Assembly (NCBI RefSeq): GCF_018603905.1 | Contig: NZ_JAHFZZ010000039.1 | Location: 1 to 64,000 of the forward strand | Length of the DNA: 64,000 nucleotides | Source: Nonomuraea sp. NEAU-A123 | GTDB taxonomy: Bacteria; Actinomycetota; Actinomycetes; Streptosporangiales; Streptosporangiaceae | Direction: 5' to 3' | Shown: one piece after another, positions 33,902-41,630 of the stretch | Layout of the letters: every line of letters begins with the position of its first letter | Position numbering within the stretch: the first letter of the stretch is position 1 | The notes under the pieces: model-generated | The model's database searches: none | What the model was told of the DNA's origin: nothing | Seen by the model: only the letters and a program-made list of their open reading frames with translations | Program-made: the position numbers and the translations under genes

Positions 33902-35131
33902 ATGGACCGCTCGCTCAACCCGGCCCTTCTGCGGGGCATGACTCAGGCCCGCACTCGTCGAGACGCCTTCAGGATCGCCGGTCTGTCCGCCGCCGGGCTC
34001 GCCCTCGCCGCCTGCGGCGTGCAGGGCAAGAAGGCGGAGGCGCCCAAGACCGACGCCGTCAAGGACTTCTGGGCCAAGCAGACCAAGCACGGCCGCGTGG
34101 TCTTCGCCAACTGGCCCGAGTACATGCCCGAGGACCAGGCGCCGCTGAAGAAGTTCCAGCAGGCCACCGGCATCTCGTACCAGTACAAAGAGGTCATCAA
34201 CGAGAACGCCGAGTTCTTCGGCAAGCTCGACCCCGTGCTGAGGGCGGGCCAGTCGATCGGCTACGACATCGTCGTGATGACCAACGGCATCCAGCTCCAG
34301 CACATGATCGAGCTGGGCTACGCCACGCCGCTCGACCACTCGAAGATGCCGAACTTCCTGGCCAACGCCGGAGACAAGTACAAAGAACGCTCCTACGACC
34401 CCGGCAACGTCTACACGATGCCGTACACGTCGGGCGTGACCGGGATCGCGTACAACACCAAGTACGTCGAGGACGACATCAAGAGCATCGGCTCGCTGTT
34501 CGACCCGAAGTACAAGGGCCGGGTCGGCATGATGAACGATGCTCAGGAGATCGCCAACTTCGGCATGTTCGCCCTGGGCCTGGACCCGGAGAAGTCAACC
34601 GAGAACGACTGGAAGCAGGCCGGGGAGAAGCTCAAGGCCCAACGCGACGCCGGAATCGTCCGGAAATATTACGACCAGAGCTACATCGATGCCGTGTCCA
34701 AGGGCGACGTCTGGATCAGCATGGCCTGGTCGGGCGACGTCTTCCAGCGGCAGCTCGCCGGTGAGCCGGTCAAGTTCGTCGTGCCCGAGGAGGGCGGCAC
34801 GATCTGGACCGACAACATGCTCATCCCCAAGAACGCCGCCAACCCGGTCGACGCGATCACCCTCATGGACTACCTCTACCAGCCGGCCGTCGCCGCCGAG
34901 CTGGACGAGTTCATCCAGTACGTCACGCCGGTGCCGGCCGTACAGGATCTGCTGCGTGAGAAGGCCACGAAGGCGACGGGCGAGGGGAAGAAGTCGCTGG
35001 AGCAGATGGTCGAGAGCCCGCTGATGTTCCCGTCGGAGGCCGAATACGCCAAGCTCCGCACCTACGTCAAGCTGAGCACGGCGCAGGAGCAGGTCTTCAA
35101 CCCGATCTTCCAGTCGATCACGCAGGCGTAG
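33902..35131 (+). CDS. Polyamine-type ABC transporter substrate-binding lipoprotein (Tat-type signal)
   Basis: About 409 residues from the ATG at 33902. ATG 33890 is a possible alternative. The signal has twin arginines (RTRRDAFRIAG) and a lipobox LAAC, so it is a predicted Tat-exported lipoprotein. The mature domain is PotD-like: VVFANWPEYMPED, YKEVINENAEFFGKLDPVLRAGQSIGYDIVVMTN, and DVWISMAWSGDVFQ, ending DLLREKA and a C-terminal helix. It captures putrescine/spermidine-type or other cationic amines outside the cell. Confidence 0.88.
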   Translation: MDRSLNPALLRGMTQARTRRDAFRIAGLSAAGLALAACGVQGKKAEAPKTDAVKDFWAKQTKHGRVVFANWPEYMPEDQAPLKKFQQATGISYQYKEVINENAEFFGKLDPVLRAGQSIGYDIVVMTNGIQLQHMIELGYATPLDHSKMPNFLANAGDKYKERSYDPGNVYTMPYTSGVTGIAYNTKYVEDDIKSIGSLFDPKYKGRVGMMNDAQEIANFGMFALGLDPEKSTENDWKQAGEKLKAQRDAGIVRKYYDQSYIDAVSKGDVWISMAWSGDVFQRQLAGEPVKFVVPEEGGTIWTDNMLIPKNAANPVDAITLMDYLYQPAVAAELDEFIQYVTPVPAVQDLLREKATKATGEGKKSLEQMVESPLMFPSEAEYAKLRTYVKLSTAQEQVFNPIFQSITQA

Positions 35132-35134
35132 GAG

Positions 35135-35986
35135 ATGAAGCGGCTCACCCCGTACCTGCTGGCGCTGCCGAGCTGGATGTGGCTGGCGATCTTCCTGGTC
35201 GTGCCGATGGCCGCCATGGCGTCGGTGTCGTTGCAGACCGGCAACGCGATCGACGGCTTCGCCATGACGTTCAGCGTCTCCAACTACACCGACGCGATCA
35301 GCCGTTACAGCACGCAGTTCCTGCGCTCCCTCCTGTACGGCGGGCTCGCCACGGTGGCGATGCTGATCATCGGCTACCCCGTGGCCTACTGGATCGCCTT
35401 CAAGGGCGGGACGCGTAAGTCGGTGTACCTGTTCCTGCTGCTGCTGCCGTTCTTCGTGTCGTTCGTGCTGCGGACGATCTCGTGGGGCTTCCTGCTGGCC
35501 GACGACGGCGTCCTGTTCGGCCCGCTGAAGAGCTGGGGTCTGCTGGCCCCCGAGTTCCACGTGCTGGCCACCACGTTCGCGGTGGTGGGCGGACTGACCT
35601 ACAACTTCCTGCCGTTCATGATCCTGCCGATCTATGTGGCGCTGGAGCGGGTCGATCCGCGGGTCATCGAGGCGGCCTACGACCTGTACGCGACGCGGCT
35701 GTCGGCCTTCCGCCGGGTGGTGCTGCCGCTGTCGCTGCCGGGAGTGTTCGCCGGGGTGCTGATGACCTTCGTGCCCGCCACGGCGGACCCGGTCAACGCG
35801 CAGATACTCGGCGGCACGGCGAACACGATGATCGGCAACATCATCCAGACCGAGTACCTGACAAACCTCAACTACCCGACGGCCTCGGCGCTGTCGTTCA
35901 CGCTGATGGCCGTGCTGCTCGTGGGCATCTTCATCTATGCCAGGGCGCTCGGCACCGAGAACGTCCTCGAGGCGGTGGCGCAATGA
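35135..35986 (+). CDS. Polyamine-type ABC transporter permease (PotB-like)
   Basis: A 283-residue protein with six transmembrane helices, starting just after the binding-protein stop. The EAA loop is EAAYDLYATRLSAFRRVVLPLSLPG. It forms the pore with the PotC-like protein encoded next, whose ATG overlaps its stop. Confidence 0.9.
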   Translation: MKRLTPYLLALPSWMWLAIFLVVPMAAMASVSLQTGNAIDGFAMTFSVSNYTDAISRYSTQFLRSLLYGGLATVAMLIIGYPVAYWIAFKGGTRKSVYLFLLLLPFFVSFVLRTISWGFLLADDGVLFGPLKSWGLLAPEFHVLATTFAVVGGLTYNFLPFMILPIYVALERVDPRVIEAAYDLYATRLSAFRRVVLPLSLPGVFAGVLMTFVPATADPVNAQILGGTANTMIGNIIQTEYLTNLNYPTASALSFTLMAVLLVGIFIYARALGTENVLEAVAQ

Positions 35987-36768
35987 GGGGCCGCAGGCTC
36001 GGGGACAGGCTGCTGCACGCCTACACCTGGCTGGTCATCGTCTGGCTGTCCTCGCCGATCGCCGTGATGATCCTGTTCGGGTTCAACGACAAGAAGAGCA
36101 AGTCGAACACCACCTGGCAGGGCTTCACCCTCAAGTGGTACGACCGCCTCTTCGACATCTCCGACCTGACCGTCGCGCTGCAGAACTCGCTGGTGATCGC
36201 CCTGGTCAGCACGGTCATCACGGTCGTGATCGGCACCATGCTGGGGCTGGCCGTCGGCCGCTACCGCTTCCGGGGGCAGGGGGTGACGAACTTCCTGGTC
36301 TTCGCCGCGATCTCGACGCCCGAGCTGGTCATGGGGGCGTCGTTGCTGTCGCTGTTCGTCTCGGGCAACGTGCCGCGCGACGCGACCACGATCATCATCT
36401 CGCACGTGCTGTTCTCGCTGTCGTTCGTCGTCGTCACCGTACGGGCCAGGGTGATCGTGCTGGACCCGGCCATGGAGGAGGCGGCCAGGGATCTCGGGGC
36501 GACCGGCTGGGGGACGTTCCGGCAGGTGACGCTGCCGTCGATCATGCCGGGCGTGCTGGCGGGGGCGATGCTGTCGTTCGCGCTGTCGATCGACGACTAC
36601 GTGGTGACCAGCTTCGTGAACGGCGGCACCGTCACCTTCCCGCTGTGGATCGTGGGGTCCGTCAAGACCGGCATTCCGCCGCAGGTCAACGTCATGGGTA
36701 CGCTGATCTTCGGCGTCGGCGTGCTGATCGCCATCGCTACCTCGGTCGCGGCACGCCGTCGTGCCTGA
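35983..36768 (+). CDS. Polyamine-type ABC transporter permease (PotC-like)
   Basis: 261 residues from the ATG at 35983, within an ATGA overlap with the previous gene. It has six helices, and the EAA loop is EEAARDLGATGWGTFRQVTLPSIMPG. FALSIDDYVVTSFVNGG is a typical PotC segment. A longer open frame upstream belongs to a different frame of the PotB-like gene. Confidence 0.9.
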   Translation: MRGRRLGDRLLHAYTWLVIVWLSSPIAVMILFGFNDKKSKSNTTWQGFTLKWYDRLFDISDLTVALQNSLVIALVSTVITVVIGTMLGLAVGRYRFRGQGVTNFLVFAAISTPELVMGASLLSLFVSGNVPRDATTIIISHVLFSLSFVVVTVRARVIVLDPAMEEAARDLGATGWGTFRQVTLPSIMPGVLAGAMLSFALSIDDYVVTSFVNGGTVTFPLWIVGSVKTGIPPQVNVMGTLIFGVGVLIAIATSVAARRRA

Positions 36769-36804
36769 AAGTCATAGAACGAACACCGTGGGGAAGTGGA
36801 ATGT

Positions 36805-38199
36805 GTGGATCCGCTGAAGGCGCTTGCTGACGCGGAGCGCAAGCCGTACTGGCTGGACAGTCCGGCCAGTCCAGAACCTCGGTCGCGGCTCATCGGCGAC
36901 ACCAGCGCCGACCTCGTCGTGGTCGGTGGCGGCTTCACCGGGCTGTGGACCGCCCTGCTGGCCAAGGAACGCGACCCCGACCAGGACGTCGTCCTGCTCG
37001 AAGGCCGCAGGATCGGCTGGGCGGCCTCCGGCCGCAACGGCGGCTTCTGCATGGCGACCCTCACCCATGGCCTGTCCAACGGCCTCGAACGCTGGCCCGA
37101 CGAGATCGACCGGCTCGAACGCCTCGGCGTGGCTAACCTCGACGAGATCGAACGGACGCTGGAGCGCTACGGCATCGACTGCTCCTTCGAGCGCACCGGC
37201 GAGCTGAACGTCGCCACCGAGCCGTGGCAGCTCGACGCGCTGAACGAGCACCTCGACCTCATCTCCGAGCTCGGCCTCGACTATGTGCCGCTCGACCAGG
37301 ACCAGGTGCGGGCCGAGGTCAACTCGCCCACCTACCTGGGCGGGCTCTGGGACCGCAGCGGCTGCGCCATGCTCGACCCCGCGCGGCTGGCCTGGGGGCT
37401 GCGCGAGGCCTGTGTCGCGCTCGGCGTCCGGGTCTACGAGCGCAGCCCGGTCCGCTCGCTCGACGACAACGGCGTCACGATCAGCCTGCGCACCCCGCAC
37501 GGCGTCGCCACCGGCCGCCGCGTCGCGCTCGGCACCGGCGTGTTCCCGCCGCTGCTACGGCGGCTCAAGCACTTCGTGGTGCCGGTGTACGACTACGCGC
37601 TCATGACCGAGCCGCTGACCGCGGCACAGCTCGCCGAGGTGGGCTGGCGCAACCGGCAGGGCATCGGCGACGGAGCCAACCAGTTCCACTACTACCGCCT
37701 GACCGACGACAACCGGATCCTGTGGGGCGGCTACGACGCCGTCTACTACAACGGCGGCCTGGTCAAGCCGGAGTACGACCAGCGCGACGAGACGTTCGTC
37801 AAGCTGGCCGACCACTTCGCCACCACGTTCCCGCAGCTCGCGGAGGTGCGCTTCACGCACCGCTGGGGCGGCGTGATCGACACCTGCAGCCGGTTCAGCG
37901 CCTTCTACGGTCAGGCGCACGGCGGCCGGCTGGCCTACGCCGTCGGCTACACCGGCATGGGCGTCGGCGCCACCCGCTTCGGTGCGAATGTCATGCTCGA
38001 CCTGCTCTCGGGCGAGCGCACCGAGCGGACCGATCTGCGGATGGTACGGGAGAAGCCGATGCCGTTCCCGCCGGAGCCGGTGCGGTCCGGGGTGATCCAG
38101 TTCACCCGGTGGTCGATCGCCCAGGCCGACCAGCACGAGGGCAAACGCAACCTCTGGCTGCGCGCGCTCGACCGGATGGGTCTCGGCTTCGACTCCTGA
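36805..38199 (+). CDS. FAD-dependent amine oxidase, gamma-glutamylputrescine oxidase-like
   Basis: About 464 residues. GTG 36805 is preferred, and GTG 36796, three codons earlier, is possible. The DAO fold is clear: the dinucleotide motif DLVVVGGGFTGLWTALLAKE near residue 37, then GRRIGWAASGRNGGFC, a C-terminal GVIDTCSRFSAFYGQ and YTGMGVGATRFGANVMLDLL. PuuB-type oxidases remove the amine of gamma-glutamylputrescine. No gamma-glutamylputrescine synthetase lies nearby, so direct oxidation of a polyamine or N-modified amine is also possible. It is the last gene of the polyamine-type operon, 36 bp after the permease. Confidence 0.8.
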   Translation: MDPLKALADAERKPYWLDSPASPEPRSRLIGDTSADLVVVGGGFTGLWTALLAKERDPDQDVVLLEGRRIGWAASGRNGGFCMATLTHGLSNGLERWPDEIDRLERLGVANLDEIERTLERYGIDCSFERTGELNVATEPWQLDALNEHLDLISELGLDYVPLDQDQVRAEVNSPTYLGGLWDRSGCAMLDPARLAWGLREACVALGVRVYERSPVRSLDDNGVTISLRTPHGVATGRRVALGTGVFPPLLRRLKHFVVPVYDYALMTEPLTAAQLAEVGWRNRQGIGDGANQFHYYRLTDDNRILWGGYDAVYYNGGLVKPEYDQRDETFVKLADHFATTFPQLAEVRFTHRWGGVIDTCSRFSAFYGQAHGGRLAYAVGYTGMGVGATRFGANVMLDLLSGERTERTDLRMVREKPMPFPPEPVRSGVIQFTRWSIAQADQHEGKRNLWLRALDRMGLGFDS

Positions 38200-38224
38200 C
38201 CGGCACAGGCGGGATCATGGGGAC

Positions 38225-39097
38225 ATGAGGGTTGAGTTCACCGCAGATGGGATCGTGCTGGCAGGGGACCTGCGGGTGCCCGAGGGAGAGGGGCCGAGGC
38301 CGGGTCTGGTGTTCACCGGGCCGTTCACCGGAGTGCGTGACCAGGTCGCCGGGCTCTACGCGGAGCGGCTGGCCGCGCGGGGCTATGTGACGCTGGCCTT
38401 CGACCACCGCAACTGGGGCGAGTCGGGCGGTGAGCCGCGCCGCCACGAGGACCCGCAGGCCAAGCTGGGCGACCTGCGGGCCGCGGTGTCGCTGCTGCGG
38501 TCGCGACCCGAGGTGGATCCGGCGCGGATCGGCGTGGTCGGCATCTGTCTGGGCGGGGGATACGCGCTGCGATTCGCCGCCTTCGATCCCCGGGTGAAGG
38601 TCTTCGCCGGGATCGCCGGGGCGTACAACAACCCGTACGCGATGCGGTCGGGCCTGGACTACCAGGCGGCGCTGACCTCCTTCACCGAGGTGCTGGAGCG
38701 GCAGGACCTCGGCGGGCCGGTGGAGTACCTTCCCGCCGTGGCGGAGCAGGGCGAGGCGGCCATGCCCGGCGACGAGCCGTACGCGTACTACGGCGGCGCG
38801 CGGGGTGCGTCGGAGACCTGGGCGAACGAGGTCACGCGGGCCAGTGTGCGTGAGCTGATCACCGTGGACAACATGATGGGCGCCGACTTCCTGTCCCCCA
38901 AGCCGGCGCTGATCGTGCACGGCGTGGTGGACCGGTTCTGCCCGCCTGAGGGCGCGGAGGAGGCGTTCCGGCGGCTCGACCGGCCCAAGAAGCTCGTCTG
39001 GGTCGACGCCAAGCAGCACATCGACCTCTACGACCGCGAGCCGTACGTCACGCAGGCCGTCGACGCGACCGCGGACTTCCTCAGCGAACACCTGTGA
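38225..39097 (+). CDS. Alpha/beta hydrolase, dienelactone-hydrolase-like
   Basis: A 290-residue cytosolic alpha/beta hydrolase. The nucleophile elbow is G-I-C-L-G-G, so Cys replaces the usual Ser as in dienelactone hydrolases. The acid is probably the Asp of HGVVDRFCPP and the His is in AKQHIDLYD. FDHRNWGESGGEPRRHEDP matches YcjY-type hydrolases. The substrate is unknown. The start codon lies 25 bp after the oxidase stop, so it may be read from the same transcript. Confidence 0.8.
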   Translation: MRVEFTADGIVLAGDLRVPEGEGPRPGLVFTGPFTGVRDQVAGLYAERLAARGYVTLAFDHRNWGESGGEPRRHEDPQAKLGDLRAAVSLLRSRPEVDPARIGVVGICLGGGYALRFAAFDPRVKVFAGIAGAYNNPYAMRSGLDYQAALTSFTEVLERQDLGGPVEYLPAVAEQGEAAMPGDEPYAYYGGARGASETWANEVTRASVRELITVDNMMGADFLSPKPALIVHGVVDRFCPPEGAEEAFRRLDRPKKLVWVDAKQHIDLYDREPYVTQAVDATADFLSEHL

Positions 39098-39139
39098 TGG
39101 GTGTGGCGGGCTGATCCGCCGGGAAGAGGCCATTTTGTA

Positions 39140-39160
39140 CCCCCGGTGATTTACTGGGGG
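39140..39160 (+). terminator. Hairpin between the hydrolase and serine-hydrolase genes
   Basis: Stem CCCCCGGT/ACTGGGGG (one G-U pair) with a 5-nt loop, 43 bases after the alpha/beta-hydrolase stop. It is followed by GTTTG but no long T-run. It is a probable terminator of the preceding operon. Confidence 0.5.
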
Positions 39161-39168
39161 GTTTGTAG

Positions 39169-40077
39169 GTGCGTGCGAGATTGTGGATGGGTGCCGCCCT
39201 GACCGCGGCCCTGATGACGAGGTGCGCGGCCGAGCCGCCGGTGCCCGTGGCGGTACGGCTGCCCTGGGTGCGGGTCGACCGGTGCCTGCTGACCATCCCA
39301 GACCCCCGGGCGGGGGCCGCGGCCAGGGCCGAGCTCGACCGCGACATCGGCCGCTACATGGCCAGGCAGCCGGGCCGCATCGTGTACGCCGCGCGCGACC
39401 GGGTCACCGGCATCACCCTCGGCCATGGGGAGCACCAGCACGACATGATCACCGCCAGCGGCGTCAAGGTCGACATCCTGACCGCGCTGCTGCTCCGCCG
39501 TACCCGGCTGGGCGCGGACGAGCGCGACCTGGCCTCACGCATGATCAGGGAGAGCGACAACTCCGCCGCCGACGCGCTGTGGTGGCGGGTCGGGGCGGGG
39601 GAGGGGATGAGCGGGTTCTACCGGAAGGTGGGGCTGCGCGAGACGGCGCCGGGGCCGAGCCGCTACTGGGGCGGCACCACCACCAGCCCCGCCGACCGCC
39701 TCCGGCTGCTGAAGGTGTTGATCAGCGGGGACAAGGGGCTGGGCGCCGCCGATCGGGACCTGGTGCTCGGCCTGATGGGAGACGTCGTGCCCGATCAGGC
39801 GTGGGGTGTCAGCGCCGCCGCCCGGCGAGGTGACCGGGTGGCGTTGAAGAACGGCTGGACGCCGCGGCCGTTCATCCACAACACCTGGGCGGTCACGAGC
39901 TACGGCCGGATCGTGGGGCCGGGGCGCGATCTGCTGCTGTCGGTCCAGACGGACCAGCAGCCGGGCGAGGGCTCGGGCATCCAGGCCATCGAAGGGCTGG
40001 CCAGGATGATCGGCACCCGTCTCGACAGCCTGTCACCGGTCCGGATCAGGCCCTGCGCGGCCGAGCCCACGGCCTGA
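39169..40077 (+). CDS. Class A beta-lactamase-like serine hydrolase, exported
   Basis: A 302-residue protein with a hydrophobic N-terminal export signal. GTG 39169 is the start, with only a weak ribosome-binding site. Serine-hydrolase motifs are SGVK (S-x-x-K), SDNSAAD (SDN) and LKNGW (KTG-like, Asn for Thr). The omega-loop glutamate of true class A beta-lactamases is not evident. Such proteins in actinobacteria are usually cell-wall-related serine hydrolases of uncertain function, so antibiotic resistance is not inferred. It is convergent with the MFS exporter gene. Confidence 0.75.
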   Translation: MRARLWMGAALTAALMTRCAAEPPVPVAVRLPWVRVDRCLLTIPDPRAGAAARAELDRDIGRYMARQPGRIVYAARDRVTGITLGHGEHQHDMITASGVKVDILTALLLRRTRLGADERDLASRMIRESDNSAADALWWRVGAGEGMSGFYRKVGLRETAPGPSRYWGGTTTSPADRLRLLKVLISGDKGLGAADRDLVLGLMGDVVPDQAWGVSAAARRGDRVALKNGWTPRPFIHNTWAVTSYGRIVGPGRDLLLSVQTDQQPGEGSGIQAIEGLARMIGTRLDSLSPVRIRPCAAEPTA

Positions 40078-40086
40078 CCGGCTGGA

Positions 40087-41595
40087 TCAGTGGACCGTGG
40101 TCAGCCGCTCCTCGGGAATGACCTTGGGCACGCCACGCAGCCCCACCAGCGCGAGCGCCGCCACCACGGCCAAGATCGCCGAGGTGGAGAGCGCCGTGAT
40201 GTGCACGGCCTCGACGAACGCGACCCGGGCCGCCTCGATGACCTGCCCGGCCAGCGCCGCGGGCAGAGTCTCGGCCGTGCGCAGCGCGCCCGCGATCGAC
40301 TCCCTGGCGGCCTCGCCGGGCACTCCGGCGGGCAGGCGCAGGCCGGCGCTGTAGGAGCTGTTCAGCACGGTGCCCAGGATGGCGATGCCCAGCGCCCCGC
40401 CCAGCTCGAACGCCGTCTCCGACACCGCGGCCGCCGCCCCGGCCCGTGCCCTGGGCGCGGTCGCCAGCACGTTGTCGTTGTTGACGGTGAAGGTGAACCC
40501 GACGCCGATCCCGCCGATCAGCTGCGGAGCGAGCAGCACGAGGAAGCTCGTGTCGAGCCCGATCGTGCTGTAGTAGAGGAAGGAGCCCGCGGTCATCGCC
40601 AGACCGAGCGCCACGACGCCGTTCCTGCCCAGGAGCCCGATGAGCCGGGCCGCCAGGATGCCGCCGACCGCGCCGCCGAGCCCGCCCGGCAGGGTGGCCA
40701 GCCCGGCCTGCAGCGCCGTCCAGCCGAGCACGAGCTGGAAGTACCAGGCGAGGATCAGCGACATGGCCGTCATCGCGAAGATCGCCAGCATGTTGGTGCC
40801 GATCGACGCGCTGAACGCCCGGTTTCCGAACAGCCGCATGTCGATCAGCGGCTCCGCCAGCCTGCTCTGCCGCCGGACGAACAGCCCCAGGCACGCTACG
40901 CCCAGCACCGCCGCCACCGGCACACCGGCGTGCCCGAACCCCTGGTGCGCCGCCTCCTTGACCGCATAGATGGCCGTCACGATGCCGATGAAGGAGAGCG
41001 CCACGCTCGGCAGGTCGATGCGGCCGGCGTCGGGGTTGCGCGACTCCGGCAGGACAAGGTGGCCGGCGACCAGCACCAGCGCCATGATCGGCACGTTGAT
41101 CAGGAAGACCGAGCCCCACCAGAAGTGGTCGAGCAGCAGCCCGCCGATGACCGGGCCCACCGCGAACCCGACGGCGCTCATCCCGCTCCAGATGCCGATG
41201 GCGGCGGTCCGCTCGCCGGGGTCGGTGAAGACGTTACGGATGATCGACAGCGTCGACGGCATGATCGTCGCCGCGGCCACACCGAGCAGCGCCCTGGCCG
41301 CGATGAGCAGTTCCGGGCTCGGCGCGTACGCGGTCAGCACCGAGGCCGCGCCGAACGCGGCGGCACCGATGAGCAGCAGGCGTTTGCGGCCGATGCGGTC
41401 GCCGAGGTTGCCCATGGTGATGAGCAGGCCCGCGAGCGCGAAGCCGTACATGTCGCCGATCCACAGCAACTGCGTGGCGTTGGCGCCGAGGTCGCCGACC
41501 AGCCTGGGCAGGGCCAGGTGCAGGACCGTCATGTCGAGCGAGAGAAGGAGAGTGGCCAGGCACGCGACGGCCAGGCAGGACCATTTGCTCTTCAT
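40087..41595 (-). CDS. MFS transporter, DHA2 (14-helix drug exporter) family
   Basis: 502 residues from the ATG at 41595, with about 14 transmembrane helices. It has DHA2 motifs: LDMTVLHLALPRL in helix 1, motif A GNLGDRIGRKRLLLIG, and motif C GFAVGPVIGGLLLDHFWWGSVFLINVP. It probably exports a hydrophobic compound with proton antiport. It follows an AfsR-type regulator gene by 35 bp on the same strand, so the two are likely co-transcribed. A fused upstream frame reaching 44055 is spurious. Confidence 0.88.
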   Translation of the reverse strand: MKSKWSCLAVACLATLLLSLDMTVLHLALPRLVGDLGANATQLLWIGDMYGFALAGLLITMGNLGDRIGRKRLLLIGAAAFGAASVLTAYAPSPELLIAARALLGVAAATIMPSTLSIIRNVFTDPGERTAAIGIWSGMSAVGFAVGPVIGGLLLDHFWWGSVFLINVPIMALVLVAGHLVLPESRNPDAGRIDLPSVALSFIGIVTAIYAVKEAAHQGFGHAGVPVAAVLGVACLGLFVRRQSRLAEPLIDMRLFGNRAFSASIGTNMLAIFAMTAMSLILAWYFQLVLGWTALQAGLATLPGGLGGAVGGILAARLIGLLGRNGVVALGLAMTAGSFLYYSTIGLDTSFLVLLAPQLIGGIGVGFTFTVNNDNVLATAPRARAGAAAAVSETAFELGGALGIAILGTVLNSSYSAGLRLPAGVPGEAARESIAGALRTAETLPAALAGQVIEAARVAFVEAVHITALSTSAILAVVAALALVGLRGVPKVIPEERLTTVH

Positions 41596-41630
41596 GGTGT
41601 TCAGGATGATCAGAGGCGCTGACCGACCGC

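Noticed and set aside
39169..40077. True class A beta-lactamase (resistance gene)
   Set aside because: The omega-loop glutamate is not evident and KTG is KNG, so only a beta-lactamase-like serine hydrolase is supported.
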